The translations under genes were made by a program, and so were the position numbers. The notes below the pieces were generated by a model, which ran no database searches, had not been told where the DNA came from, and was given only the letters and a program-made list of their open reading frames with translations. Below, piece by piece: positions 1 to 9,287 of a stretch of 64,000 nt of DNA (its first letter is position 1; every line of letters begins with the position of its first letter). The DNA is from Raskinella chloraquaticus (SeqCode) (GTDB lineage: Bacteria; Pseudomonadota; Alphaproteobacteria; Rhizobiales; UBA4765): contig DEZK01000007.1 of NCBI GenBank assembly GCA_002365175.1, forward strand, positions 62,001 through 126,000, written 5' to 3'.

Positions 1-44
1 TCGATCAACGAGCCGCGACTGACTTCGATCAGTACTTCGTCCAT
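1..44 (-). CDS. Start of an L-asparaginase II-type protein (partial)
   Basis: Reading leftwards from an ATG at 44, fourteen codons give MDEVLIEVSRGSLI before the window ends. The pattern [VL]-L-[VI]-E-V-x-R-G-x-[LI] at the extreme N-terminus is typical of the L-asparaginase II family (Pfam Asparaginase_II), whose proteins usually start with a few residues followed by VLVEVTRG. Only the N-terminus is visible, so the call rests on this short motif. The gene would be divergent from the phosphatase gene beginning at 164. No strong ribosome-binding site is visible. Confidence 0.45.
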   Translation of the reverse strand, partial: MDEVLIEVSRGSLI

Positions 45-163
45 ACTTGCGGCCCTATGTCTGGCGTGGTGATTGATGCGTAATTATGTCAAGCTATCGC
101 TGTTACCTTTCCTCATTACGGCAATTCAACACCTCGTCCAATGTTCATTCGAGCGCGACCGAC

Positions 164-997
164 ATGATGGAATCATCTGCAGGCTCGTTCCCTGTTCCAG
201 CCGGCTTTGCGAGCTTCGATGCGTTGGCCAATACGTTTGCCAGCATCGCATCCCAGGCTGGCTGTGTGATCCTTGCCGTCTATGCGAGCGATTTCACCAT
301 GCGGCAGAAATCGGATGCCTCGCCGGTATGCGAGGCGGATGAGGCGGCTGAACTGATCATCCTGCGGCTGCTGCAAGAGTTGCTACCCGAGGTTCCGATC
401 ATTGCCGAGGAAGCGGTAGCCCAGGGCCGTGTGCCTGACATCAGCAACGGCGTCTTCCTGCTTGTCGACCCGCTCGACGGCACAGTCGAATTTGCCGGGC
501 GCAACGGCGAATTCACCGTCAATATTGCACTCATCGTGCAAGGCGTGCCGGTCTGCGGTATCGTCTATTCACCGCTCGACGGCGCGCTTTATCTTGGCGG
601 CGAGCATGCGCGCAAGGCACAACTGGCCGCTGGCGCCCCGTTTGACCCCGCCAGTTCCACCGCCATCCACGTCCGCCAGCCCGGAACGCCGCTTGACGTT
701 GTGATGAGCCGCTCGCACCGCTGCACCAGGACCGAAGCCTGGGCTGATGCCCAGGGCGAGAACCGGGTGGTGACACGCGGATCAGCGCTAAAATTCGGCC
801 TGCTGGCGGATGGCAGTGCCGATCTCTATCCTCGTTTCACGCCGACCATGGAATGGGACACTGCTGCCGGTCATGCCGTCCTGCGGGCGGCGGGCGGAAG
901 CCTGCTGACCCCCGATGACAAGCCTTTTGTCTACGGCAAGATCAGCGAGGGGTTCCGCAACGGGCCGTTCATTGCGCGCGGCGGCACCTCGACCTGA
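164..997 (+). CDS. cysQ: CysQ-like 3'(2'),5'-bisphosphate nucleotidase (inositol monophosphatase family)
   Basis: A 277-residue protein of the inositol monophosphatase superfamily. Motif 1 is DPLDGT at residues 102-107, preceded by the metal-binding glutamates EE near 82-83. Motif 2 is the C-terminal WDTAAGHAVLRAAGG, which carries the second metal Asp. CysQ members remove the 3'-phosphate from PAP (adenosine 3',5'-bisphosphate) in sulfate assimilation and sulfonucleotide recycling. The CysQ subfamily is preferred over SuhB because of the motif spacing and the GNGEFTVNIAL context, but inositol phosphatase activity cannot be excluded. The frame is open to 86, but the similarity begins after the ATG ATG at 164/167, so I take 164. 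It runs tail to tail with the next gene, with almost no spacer. Cytoplasmic and Mg2+-dependent by family. Confidence 0.75.
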   Translation: MMESSAGSFPVPAGFASFDALANTFASIASQAGCVILAVYASDFTMRQKSDASPVCEADEAAELIILRLLQELLPEVPIIAEEAVAQGRVPDISNGVFLLVDPLDGTVEFAGRNGEFTVNIALIVQGVPVCGIVYSPLDGALYLGGEHARKAQLAAGAPFDPASSTAIHVRQPGTPLDVVMSRSHRCTRTEAWADAQGENRVVTRGSALKFGLLADGSADLYPRFTPTMEWDTAAGHAVLRAAGGSLLTPDDKPFVYGKISEGFRNGPFIARGGTST

Positions 998-999
998 GC

Positions 1000-3441
1000 T
1001 CAATACCGGGTGACGAAGCGCTCCACGGCGGACGCCACCGCTTCGCTTGAGGCAAGCGCCAACGCATCCTCGGCCATGAGCTGGATTTCGGCGGACGAAT
1101 AGGCTTTCAGCGCCTCCATGACATCGCCAAAAGCGGCCGGGCGCATCGACAGCGAGCGCACGCCAAGGCCAAACAGCAGCAGTGCTGACTGGGGATCGCC
1201 GGCAAGCTCGCCACAGACGGAGAGCGGGCGTTGCGAGACGGCGGCCGCTTCCACCAGCAACTGGATCAAACGCAGGAGCGCCGGGCTCGGCATGAGATCG
1301 CGCCGGTGATGGCGGGCATGCCCGTCAGTGAACTGCGCCAGATCATTGGTGCCCAACGAGAAGAAATCGGCATGAGCGGCAAAGGCTTTGGCCATCAGCG
1401 CGGTCGCCGGCACTTCGACCATGATGCCCAGCGCGACAGGCCATAAATGGGGGATGTGATCGGCCTCCAGACGCTCATGGACGCGCACCAGCGCCGCCCG
1501 TGCCGCAATGACATCGGTGACTTCGCTTACTTTGGGCAGCAGCAGACGTAAATCAGCGCCGATAGCCGACTGGAGAAGGGCTGCGATCTGACGTTCAAAG
1601 ATTGCGGGGTGCTCGCCCGCGGCAATCGCCTTGGCGAGAAAGGGCAGCGGCTTGTCGGGCGCCGCGTCAAAAGTACGGGCAATCACGGTACGACCGGCGA
1701 AGATGTCGAATATCGGACGCAACGCTGCGATCTGCTCTGCTTCGCTCGGGACGTCGCTGCGCTCGAGGAAGGCCATTTCCGTTCGCAACAGGCCAATGCC
1801 CAGCGCGCCAGCGGCAAAGGCAGCCTGCGCATCCTTGAGGCTGGCGACGTTGGCGAAGAGTTCGGCCAGTACGCCATCGCTGCTCTCGGCATAGCCATTG
1901 GTGGGCGGCGTCGGTTGCGCCTCGCTCTCGGGCATACGTCGCGATTGCAGACGATGAAGGGTTGTGGGATCGGGGTCGAAGACAAGTTCGCCGGTGGCGC
2001 CATCAAAGATCGCGGATGATGGCAGTTGCGACGGGATGACGCCTTCAGCCCCGCACACTGCGGGAATACCTGCGGATTTCAACAGGACGGCCGTATGCGA
2101 AGTGGTGGCCCCGCGACGGTCGATGACGCCGGCAATTCGCGAGGGATCAAGTTTCTGCGCCAGTGAGGGTGGCATATCGCTGGCGATCAGAATGGCCGGT
2201 TCGCCGTCGGGAATATCAATGCTGGCGCCGGCAAGAAGCTGGATCAGCACCATATCGACGGCTTCTCCCAGATCAGCCGCGTGCGCTCGTAACCCGACTT
2301 CCTCGAAGCGAGAATAGACGGCGATGGCGGCAGCGCCCATGCGCGCGAAGGCGTCTGCTGCGTTGCGCCCTTCCGAGCGAATAAGCAACATCGCCTGATC
2401 CACCAATGCCGGGTCCTGGAGGAAGACATCCTGAAGCGCCAGGCTGTCGGCGATATCATGGTGGGAGGCGCGGGTTGCGAGGTCCTGTCGGGCACTCGAC
2501 ACCGCCTCCAGCAGACGCTCCACTTCAACCTCGGCGTCCTGCGCCTTGTCGAGCGGAACCGGCGGCAGGACCCGTGACAGAACGATCACCGGACCATAAG
2601 CGATACCAGCCGACATGGCGTGCGCACGCGCGTTCGACGGGCGCGGCAAGGCAGACGGAGGCGACGGGCTCCCCGTATTGATATTGTCGATGAGGTTGAC
2701 CAGCGAAGCGACAGCCCGCTCGGCATCGGGGCCGCGCGCGTCGATGCGCAGGCGATGCCCGCTTCGCGCCTGCAATTCACCAAGCGCAATCAGGCTGCGG
2801 GCCGAAGCGGGACCGCGACCGGCCGTCGTGTCAAAGATCAATATTTCTGCATCGAAGGCAGCCGATACCAGGGCGATCTGCGCTGCTGGTCCGGGATGGA
2901 GCCCCAGGGGATCAGCAATAATTGTCTCGTTTGTAAACGTCGCGACGGCGGTGTCTTTCACCCTCACGGCAGCGGGTGACGCTTCGCCAAGGGCATTGAC
3001 CGCGGCGGCGGCGATATCTGCAGCGGATTTTCCGGCCTTGGCTGCCAGGGCCGCCGCAAGGCCGCCTTCAAGGAACGGGCCATCGACAAGAAAAATCGCG
3101 GCGCGGAGCTCGGGCGACAAACCGACGAGACACTCGCGCAAGGCCGTCATGGTCTCGGCAACGTCGGAAATGACAACAAGTTCGCTTCCTGCCTGACGCC
3201 CGCTCACGACGGCATCGAACGGCGATACATCAAGCGCGCGCGGATCGGCGCCGTTACCAGGCGCTGCCAGCAGACCAAGCCCGAGTGGTGACAACGCCAC
3301 CTCGGCGCCGGCATGCGAGCGAATGAAGCCGCATGCCGCTTCCGCCACCGCCGATGACTGCGCGACCAGAAGTATCGCTACCGGCAGGACATCAGGCGAA
3401 GGGCTCACATATATCTCTCCGGTCGGGCGCGCGGGCGTCAT
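1000..3441 (-). CDS. DhaM-like multiphosphoryl transfer protein: EIIA(Man)-like, HPr and PTS enzyme I
   Basis: Three PTS domains in one chain of about 813 residues. Residues about 20-150 resemble the DhaM/EIIA-mannose domain (VAILLVAQSS, then FLVDGPFLEGGLAAAL). Residues about 165-255 are HPr with the phosphorylatable His in GLHPGPAA (His182). The rest is enzyme I: swivel motif RRGATTSHTAV with active His449, FDAAPDKPLP, FFSLGTNDLAQ and the C-terminal VCGELAGDP with its Cys. In DhaM the EIIA histidine sits in a VSHS motif; here that position is Gln (codon at 3358-3360) and the MDMGSA-like segment is also lost, so phosphotransfer through EIIA looks impossible. No dhaK or dhaL is nearby. The frame opens at 3474, but the ATG at 3441 has AGTGGA just upstream and is preferred. 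Confidence 0.85.
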   Translation of the reverse strand: MTPARPTGEIYVSPSPDVLPVAILLVAQSSAVAEAACGFIRSHAGAEVALSPLGLGLLAAPGNGADPRALDVSPFDAVVSGRQAGSELVVISDVAETMTALRECLVGLSPELRAAIFLVDGPFLEGGLAAALAAKAGKSAADIAAAAVNALGEASPAAVRVKDTAVATFTNETIIADPLGLHPGPAAQIALVSAAFDAEILIFDTTAGRGPASARSLIALGELQARSGHRLRIDARGPDAERAVASLVNLIDNINTGSPSPPSALPRPSNARAHAMSAGIAYGPVIVLSRVLPPVPLDKAQDAEVEVERLLEAVSSARQDLATRASHHDIADSLALQDVFLQDPALVDQAMLLIRSEGRNAADAFARMGAAAIAVYSRFEEVGLRAHAADLGEAVDMVLIQLLAGASIDIPDGEPAILIASDMPPSLAQKLDPSRIAGVIDRRGATTSHTAVLLKSAGIPAVCGAEGVIPSQLPSSAIFDGATGELVFDPDPTTLHRLQSRRMPESEAQPTPPTNGYAESSDGVLAELFANVASLKDAQAAFAAGALGIGLLRTEMAFLERSDVPSEAEQIAALRPIFDIFAGRTVIARTFDAAPDKPLPFLAKAIAAGEHPAIFERQIAALLQSAIGADLRLLLPKVSEVTDVIAARAALVRVHERLEADHIPHLWPVALGIMVEVPATALMAKAFAAHADFFSLGTNDLAQFTDGHARHHRRDLMPSPALLRLIQLLVEAAAVSQRPLSVCGELAGDPQSALLLFGLGVRSLSMRPAAFGDVMEALKAYSSAEIQLMAEDALALASSEAVASAVERFVTRY

Positions 3442-3624
3442 ATTTCCACTGATATTTTGACCATGAACGCGCATCGATAGCGAGTCGAATTCGCTGTCAG
3501 CCTCAATCGGATGGGTGATGGAAAGGTCGTCATGAAACCGCAGATGTGAAATGACTAAGCCCTCATCGTTTTACCTTTGGCGAATACGCTGGCGACCATT
3601 TACGAATGATGATGTGGCAGGAAG

Positions 3625-5274
3625 TTATGGCTCTTCATGGGCGGTTTTACGGGCCAATCTCGTTTTTTTTGCGTTTAATGGTTTGGGATTGACGTCTGTA
3701 ATGTCTAAAATAAGACCTTCCTGCGGGCGCAGGGTGCAAAGCCCGGCGCACGTACCGGTTGGCCGCTGAGGGTCGGTTGACAACACAATGCGCGGCGCTC
3801 CTCGCATTGCCACGTTGATCGTCTGCACCCTGTCGGACAGGTTGAGGACGACCTCCAGGCGCGCGCCCTCGTGCTGACGGCCAAATACGAGCACGCCCTC
3901 GGGCGCAGGGTGGTCGCTATAATCGCCGCTGTGAAGTGCTGCCGAGCGCCGGCGCAGCGCGATCAACTGACGATAGAAGGTCAGCAGGGAGGTGTGGTCG
4001 CTCTCCATCACCGCCACGTTGCGGCGCTGCCAGTCGCTGTGGAGAGGAAGCCAGGGTCGGCCTGTGGTAAAACCTGCAGCTGGTGCCGGCGACCACGCCA
4101 TGGGTGTGCGGCAAGGGTCGCGCCCCATTGCCGGCTCGGATTTTCCCCACGGGTCGCTTATCCGGTCGGCTGGTATGGTTGATTGCGGCATGCCGATCTC
4201 ATCGCCATAATACAGCGTCGGTGTCCCGCGCAGCGTCAGCAGCAGAAGGGCGGCGAGCCGTGCTCCCGCCTCGCCCAGCCGGCCCATCAGGCGCGGGCGG
4301 TCATGATTACCCAGCACCCAGTTCGGCCAGGCGCCCGGCGGCAGAACCGCTTCATAGCGGTTGATCAACTCACGCAAGGCCGGCGCCGTCCATGGCGTTT
4401 CAAGCAGATGAAAATTGAACGGCATGTGGGCGCCATCCAGGGCCTGCCCGTAATAGGCAGCCAGACGCGCCAGCGGCAGATAGGTTTCGCCGATAAGGAC
4501 GCGGCCGGGGACTTCATCAACCACCTGCCGCAGCCCCGCCACGACATCATGCACGTCGGGGCGATCAGCGGAATAGACTTCGAGCAAGCGCTCGATACCC
4601 GGTCGCCCCGGACGATAATGCGGGTTTGGCGGATTATCGCGGAACTGCTCGTCCTTCATCAGATGCCACATGACATCGACGCGGAAGCCATCGGCGCCAC
4701 GGTTGAGCCAGAAGCGCATCACATCATGGATGGCGGCGCGTACCGCCGGATTGCGCCAGTTGAGATCGGGCTGGGACGACAGGTAGGCGTGATAATAATA
4801 TTGTCCGCTTGCCGTGTCGCGGGTCCAGGCGCTGCCACCGAAATGCGACAGCCAGTTATTGGGTGGCCCGCCCTCGCGCCCATCACGCCAGATATACCAG
4901 TCGCGCCGGGGATGGTGGCGGGAGGAACGGCTCTCGACGAACCATGGGTGCGTGATGGCGGTGTGGTTGGGAACGAGATCGACAATGATCCTGAGCCCCA
5001 GCGCATGGGCCTCGGCAACCAGCCGATCAAAGTCGGCAAGCGTGCCAAAGAGCGGATCAACCGCGCAGTAATCGCTGATATCATAACCGAAATCAGCCAT
5101 GGGAGAGGGATAAAAGGGCGATAGCCAGATGGCATCGATCCCAAGCCCTGCAAGGTAGGGCAAGCGGGTGGCTACGCCAGCAAGATCGCCAACACCATCG
5201 CCATTGCTATCCTGAAAGGAGCGCGGATAGACCTGATAGATGACACCACTCTGCCACCAATCCGGCGCCGCCAT
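3625..5274 (-). CDS. GH13 alpha-glucosidase (oligo-1,6-glucosidase/AglA type)
   Basis: A 549-residue glycoside hydrolase family 13 enzyme that would cleave alpha-glucosidic bonds in maltose, sucrose, trehalulose or isomaltose-type sugars. All conserved regions are visible: region I DLVPNH (about 99-104), region II GFRVD with nucleophile Asp200, region III GETYL with acid/base Glu263, and region IV GNHDRPR with transition-state Asp325. The calcium-loop-like DSNGDGVGD lies at 22-30. The layout fits proteobacterial alpha-glucosidases of the AglA group rather than trehalose synthase, which carries a longer C-terminus. There is no signal peptide, so it should act in the cytoplasm on imported sugars. 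No sugar transporter lies beside it. It shares strand with the PTS-like protein downstream, across about 180 bases. Confidence 0.85.
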   Translation of the reverse strand: MAAPDWWQSGVIYQVYPRSFQDSNGDGVGDLAGVATRLPYLAGLGIDAIWLSPFYPSPMADFGYDISDYCAVDPLFGTLADFDRLVAEAHALGLRIIVDLVPNHTAITHPWFVESRSSRHHPRRDWYIWRDGREGGPPNNWLSHFGGSAWTRDTASGQYYYHAYLSSQPDLNWRNPAVRAAIHDVMRFWLNRGADGFRVDVMWHLMKDEQFRDNPPNPHYRPGRPGIERLLEVYSADRPDVHDVVAGLRQVVDEVPGRVLIGETYLPLARLAAYYGQALDGAHMPFNFHLLETPWTAPALRELINRYEAVLPPGAWPNWVLGNHDRPRLMGRLGEAGARLAALLLLTLRGTPTLYYGDEIGMPQSTIPADRISDPWGKSEPAMGRDPCRTPMAWSPAPAAGFTTGRPWLPLHSDWQRRNVAVMESDHTSLLTFYRQLIALRRRSAALHSGDYSDHPAPEGVLVFGRQHEGARLEVVLNLSDRVQTINVAMRGAPRIVLSTDPQRPTGTCAGLCTLRPQEGLILDITDVNPKPLNAKKTRLARKTAHEEP

Positions 5275-5335
5275 GAGCCCGCTCCGCGCTGTCAGCGATG
5301 TCTGGCCGGCAGCGCAGGCGCGATGACGCGCTGAA

Positions 5336-7636
5336 TCATGCGGCCCTGACTTTCGCAGCGTCGTTGGTCAGTTTTTCAATCAGCGATGTGGACAGGGTGT
5401 CCTCATCGTGATTGGCGCCGACCAGATATTGATTGACCCACATCACCGTCGCCTTGATTTTTACCTTGTCAGGGAAGTGAACGACAATCTGCTGGCCCTT
5501 CTCGATCCCGGGGAATTTGCGGAAGCACACACCGCTGGCCGAGACGTTATCAAGGCCGACTTCCATGTTGCCGAAGGAGCCTTCGACAACGACCGACTTC
5601 GTGGATGCATAGCGATCATAGCGCCGCCGGTTGGTGATCTCGCTCAGCAATTGCTTGACTTCGATGCCGAGACGGTGAGACGAGCCGGTCAGCGTATCGG
5701 CGATTTGTGAAATATCCTGTGCAAGCAACCCTGTCTGGCGGGTGATTTCCGGCACCTGCGCCACACCCTCGATCACCGATGACGTCTGTGTCGTGACGGT
5801 CTGGATGCTGCGACTGATTTCAGATGTCGCGGAATTCTGCTCGTCGACCGCGCTGGCGATGGCGTTTGAAATTTCGCTTATGTCGGAAATCGTCGCAGTG
5901 ATCTCGGAGACAACGTCGAGAACGCTTTTGGCAGAGCTGCGGATTTCCTCGACCTGCCGGTCGATTTCGCCCGTGGCGTTCGACGTCTGGTTCGCGAGGT
6001 TTTTTACTTCAGCAGCAACAACCGCAAAGCCTTTACCGGCCTCACCGGCCCGGGCTGCCTCGATGGTGGCGTTGAGCGCCAGAAGATTGGTCTGCGCAGC
6101 AATGGTCGAGATAAGTGTGGCGATATCGCCGATCCGGGCGCTTGCCTGCGACAGACGGTCGGTCAACCCCTTGGCGCTTTCGGCGCGGCGCATAGCACCA
6201 GCCGTCATGTGAGCAGAGGTTGACGCGCGTTCGGCAATCGAGCCGATCGACGCTGACAACTCGGCAACGGCCGCCGCAACCGTGCTCACCTCTCTTGCGG
6301 TTGCGTTCAGTTCTCCCACCGAAGCGGACACCTGCTCGCTTGTGTTGACCGCATGGCTCTGCATGGCTCTGGTCGAGGTCGTCATGCGCAATGTAGACTG
6401 GTCGAGTTCCTCAACAATCCCGCCGACGCTGGACTGGATCTTGTTGGCAACCGTCGTCATGAATTCCCGCTCCTTGGCGATGAGTTCACGCTTGCGGTCA
6501 TCAGAGGAAGCTTCCTCGATTTTTTTCAATGTCTGGTCACGATAATAGACAACCGATTTAGCCAGGTCGCCGACCTCATCCTTGCCCTTGGCTTCACTGA
6601 TTTCGGTACCGAGCGCCTCATCGGCAAGGGCGCGGATGCTGCGGGTCAGACTACGCAGGCTGCGCAGGATGCTGCCGCGCAGCGAGATTGCCAGCCCGAT
6701 GGCGAGCAGCGTCGACAGCATGGTGATGCCAAGCGCGTTATAGAGCTTCTGGGTAAAGCCGGACACGCGCAGATCGAGCAGCCGATCAAGATCATTGGCA
6801 CAAATTGCCCAGAGATCGGCTGACCCCTTGAGAACCGCGTCATGGGATTTTTTCAGCTTCGCAAGATCGATGGAGGCATAATCATCGCTCGCATAGGCTT
6901 CAGCGATGGCCTGGACGTCCTGCTGAAACAGAGTGCTCGCTGCCACGAGCGCGCCCACCGGCTTTTCGATCGCCTTCCTGACGCTGCCATCGGTGCTTCC
7001 GGCATAGCCAGACTCAGCAGAGGCCGACACGCCTTCGATCGCCGCCTTGAAGCGGCCAGCGGCAATCAGAAACTCCGCTTTGGTCTTGAAGGGGACGCTC
7101 TTCTCCGCTGCATTGGAGCGCGCCGCGCCGAGCAAGGCGCCGGCAGCGTCAAGCACTTCCTGAATCTTCACGACCGTCAGATCCATCACATAGAAACTGT
7201 CGAGGTCGGGATCGAGAATGAGGTTTGAGCCGTCGCCGACCTTGCCAAAAAGCGTGCGCAGGGCGGCAATGGCCGCTTCGCTGTCGCCATCCCGCTTGAC
7301 AGATTTGCCAGGCCAGCCGGCTTTGGTGAGAGCGGCAAGAGCGGCCTTGGAAAAATCACTCGTCTTCATCGCCGCATCATGGGTTTCCGCAGCGCTGCGC
7401 AGATTGCTTAAGGCCTTGGTGTCGCCGGCGATATTTTCTTCCGCTACCGCCGTCACAAGCCCGTTCAGCAATGGCCAGACGCTGCGCAGGTACACCACAC
7501 CATTTTGTTCAGCCGCAGAGAAGGTGATGTCCTTGTTGCTCTGCTGCACAAAGAGAAACACCTGCAGAGATATCGGCACCAGAAACAGACTGACAAGGAT
7601 AAGCAATTTGTGACGGATAGGTAATTTGGCAAGCAT
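5336..7636 (-). CDS. Methyl-accepting chemotaxis protein with C-terminal PilZ domain
   Basis: About 766 residues. The order is: an N-terminal membrane helix just after the start (LLILVSLFLVPISLQVFLFV), a long mostly helical sensor region of about 300 residues, a second membrane helix (LGITMLSTLLAIGLAISL), a HAMP-like segment, the MCP signalling coiled coil with the conserved hairpin (NLLALNATIEAARAGEAG), and a PilZ domain in the last 100 residues. The PilZ domain has both cyclic-di-GMP motifs: RxxxR in RRRYDRY and NxSxxG in NVSASG. The receptor could therefore couple chemotactic signalling to c-di-GMP. The frame is open to 7747, but the membrane helix fits a start at 7636 (MLAKLPIRHK). No other che genes are close, so it is an orphan receptor. 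Confidence 0.9.
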   Translation of the reverse strand: MLAKLPIRHKLLILVSLFLVPISLQVFLFVQQSNKDITFSAAEQNGVVYLRSVWPLLNGLVTAVAEENIAGDTKALSNLRSAAETHDAAMKTSDFSKAALAALTKAGWPGKSVKRDGDSEAAIAALRTLFGKVGDGSNLILDPDLDSFYVMDLTVVKIQEVLDAAGALLGAARSNAAEKSVPFKTKAEFLIAAGRFKAAIEGVSASAESGYAGSTDGSVRKAIEKPVGALVAASTLFQQDVQAIAEAYASDDYASIDLAKLKKSHDAVLKGSADLWAICANDLDRLLDLRVSGFTQKLYNALGITMLSTLLAIGLAISLRGSILRSLRSLTRSIRALADEALGTEISEAKGKDEVGDLAKSVVYYRDQTLKKIEEASSDDRKRELIAKEREFMTTVANKIQSSVGGIVEELDQSTLRMTTSTRAMQSHAVNTSEQVSASVGELNATAREVSTVAAAVAELSASIGSIAERASTSAHMTAGAMRRAESAKGLTDRLSQASARIGDIATLISTIAAQTNLLALNATIEAARAGEAGKGFAVVAAEVKNLANQTSNATGEIDRQVEEIRSSAKSVLDVVSEITATISDISEISNAIASAVDEQNSATSEISRSIQTVTTQTSSVIEGVAQVPEITRQTGLLAQDISQIADTLTGSSHRLGIEVKQLLSEITNRRRYDRYASTKSVVVEGSFGNMEVGLDNVSASGVCFRKFPGIEKGQQIVVHFPDKVKIKATVMWVNQYLVGANHDEDTLSTSLIEKLTNDAAKVRAA

Positions 7637-7771
7637 GGCAAATCTCACATCTAAGACATGCAAAACTTCTGCTTGAATGGTTAAGTTCCAATAAACGACG
7701 AGGGAAATAGCAAGACCCGCGCGACCTTCATATCGCGCGGGCAGCAAGGTTTGTGAGCAGTGACAGCAGGC

Positions 7772-8557
7772 TCAGTTGGCGATCACCGCCACATCACGCA
7801 CATTGCCGGGCAGGCCCTGGATCGTACCCTGTTCGGTCGCCTTTCCGCTTGTGATATCAAGGGTATAGAGACGGCCATTGGCAACAAGATAGCCGGTATT
7901 GCCGCCATTCCCGTCCGCTGCGATGTCAAAAGCGACATCATTTGCCTTGACCCCCGTCGCACCAATCGATGTCAACACTCCATCATTTGGTGGTACCTGT
8001 TTCAGATAGGTGCCAAGAGCGGCATCGATATCATAGAGGGCTGTTTCCTTCGTTCCCTTGAACGAGTTTGAATAGGCACCGGCGGTGACTTTGGGTGTCT
8101 TGCCCTTGTTGACGTCAGTCTCGGCATAATTAAGCGGCTTGTCGGTGATGACCTTGCCATCATCGACATTGGCCCGCAGATTAGTGCCATCTGCGCCGAT
8201 CACCCGCAGGCGATCAGCGACGGGATTGAAGTCGACGACGGTCGGGCCGGCGGCCACCATGGTCTCAAGCTTGACCTTCATGGTCGCTTTGCCGGTTGAG
8301 GTGTCGACAGTGTAAAGCGTTCCGTCGACGGCAAGTGCGTAGAGGACACCATCGGCGGGGCGGACATCAATACCGGCAAGCTTGCCGGCTATTCCTGTTA
8401 CAGTCACCGTTCGGGTGATTTTCTTCGCCTTGCTGTCAATGACGCTGAGTGTGGCGTCGCCCGACAGCGCTGCCAGCATGTCCGCCCGCGCGGCAGTGAT
8501 GGCAATGGTCGAGAGCGCTGCAATAGCGATGGGGTAAAGAATATGTCTTGTCATCAT
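7772..8557 (-). CDS. DUF4394 secreted beta-propeller-like protein
   Basis: 261 residues with a clear signal peptide (hydrophobic core ILYPIAIAALSTIAITAA, probable cleavage after ARA). The mature part contains repeated strands such as LAALSGDATLSVIDSKAKK, GTLYTVDTSTGKA and GRLYTLDITSGKA, with VVDFNPVADRLRVIG, the hallmark of DUF4394. The repeats suggest a propeller-like fold. Function is unknown. It is divergent from an ECF sigma factor and anti-sigma factor (8745-9994). I recall DUF4394 proteins being found beside such regulators, so regulation by that sigma factor is plausible. The start has AGGGA nine bases upstream of ATG 8557. Confidence 0.8.
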   Translation of the reverse strand: MMTRHILYPIAIAALSTIAITAARADMLAALSGDATLSVIDSKAKKITRTVTVTGIAGKLAGIDVRPADGVLYALAVDGTLYTVDTSTGKATMKVKLETMVAAGPTVVDFNPVADRLRVIGADGTNLRANVDDGKVITDKPLNYAETDVNKGKTPKVTAGAYSNSFKGTKETALYDIDAALGTYLKQVPPNDGVLTSIGATGVKANDVAFDIAADGNGGNTGYLVANGRLYTLDITSGKATEQGTIQGLPGNVRDVAVIAN

Positions 8558-8624
8558 GGTTCAATTTCCCTGTTCAAAGCGATGGGGCCTGCCGCCCTCA
8601 CGCGAAGTGAATAGAAATGACTGA

Positions 8625-8636
8625 CATCCATGGATG
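8625..8636. promoter_or_regulatory. Perfect 12-bp palindrome in the DUF4394/sigma-factor divergent promoter region
   Basis: The 187-base space between the DUF4394 gene and the sigma-factor gene contains the perfect palindrome CATCCATGGATG, followed by an AT-rich run (GGATAAAATATATTT, 8641-8655) and a further GCATCC at 8663-8668. A symmetrical element between divergent genes could be a promoter or operator read in both directions. I cannot assign a binding protein. Confidence 0.25.
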
Positions 8637-8744
8637 CGCTGGATAAAATATATTTCGCGCCTGCATCCAAAGTGCAGCTTTGCGCGTAGTCGACTCTGTT
8701 TGCCTGCAACAAGGGGCGAGCCAACGAGGCGCCAGGACGATGTC

Positions 8745-9287
8745 ATGACCGAGGCCGATGCCATTTCGTTGCTGATTGAAGCCTGCGCAGGGGGCGATGA
8801 CCAGGCGCTGGCACAGCTGCATCAGCGTGAGGGCGGCCGGATGATCGGCGTCGCGTTGCGCATTCTCAAGCGCCGCACGCTGGCTGAAGAAGCGATGCAG
8901 GACAGTTTCGTGCTGGTGTGGCGTCATGCCAGCCGCTTCGACCGCTCGCTCGGCAATGGCCGCACCTGGCTTTACGCTATTCTGCGTCATCGCTCGCTCG
9001 AAATCCTGCGCAAAGAAAGCCGCTTCGATCTCACCGACGATATGGCCGTTTTCGAAGGCGCGAGTGACGCCGACGACGCGGAGACATTGATGGAAAAGCT
9101 GGATGGCGCGAGCCGCCTCAGATCATGTCTCGCCCGGCTTGAGCCAAAGCGACGAGCGGCAATCCTCCTGTCGTTTGCCCACGGGCTCAGCCATGGCGAA
9201 CTGGCCGAGCGCCTGCGCCTGCCGCTGGGGACGCTTAAGTCATGGATCAGACGAGGCATGCAGAACCTCAAGGAGTGCCTGCAATGA
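8745..9287 (+). CDS. ECF-type RNA polymerase sigma factor
   Basis: 180 residues from the ATG at 8745, which has AGGA eight bases upstream; the in-frame extension to 8634 would overlap the promoter region and is rejected. Region 2 spans about 20-90 (AEEAMQDSFVLVWRHASRFD, with TWLYAILRHRSLEILRK). Region 4 lies at about 120-175 (LEPKRRAAILLSFAHGLSHGELAERLRLPLGTLKSWIRRG) with the helix-turn-helix. It resembles the SigK-like ECF group that pairs with RskA-like anti-sigma factors. It overlaps the anti-sigma gene by the four bases ATGA. Likely targets are its own operon and the divergent DUF4394 gene. Confidence 0.88.
   Translation: MTEADAISLLIEACAGGDDQALAQLHQREGGRMIGVALRILKRRTLAEEAMQDSFVLVWRHASRFDRSLGNGRTWLYAILRHRSLEILRKESRFDLTDDMAVFEGASDADDAETLMEKLDGASRLRSCLARLEPKRRAAILLSFAHGLSHGELAERLRLPLGTLKSWIRRGMQNLKECLQ

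Noticed and set aside
4183..5124. A 313-codon open frame on the plus strand
   Set aside because: Antisense to the GH13 alpha-glucosidase gene, whose catalytic residues are all present in the other strand.
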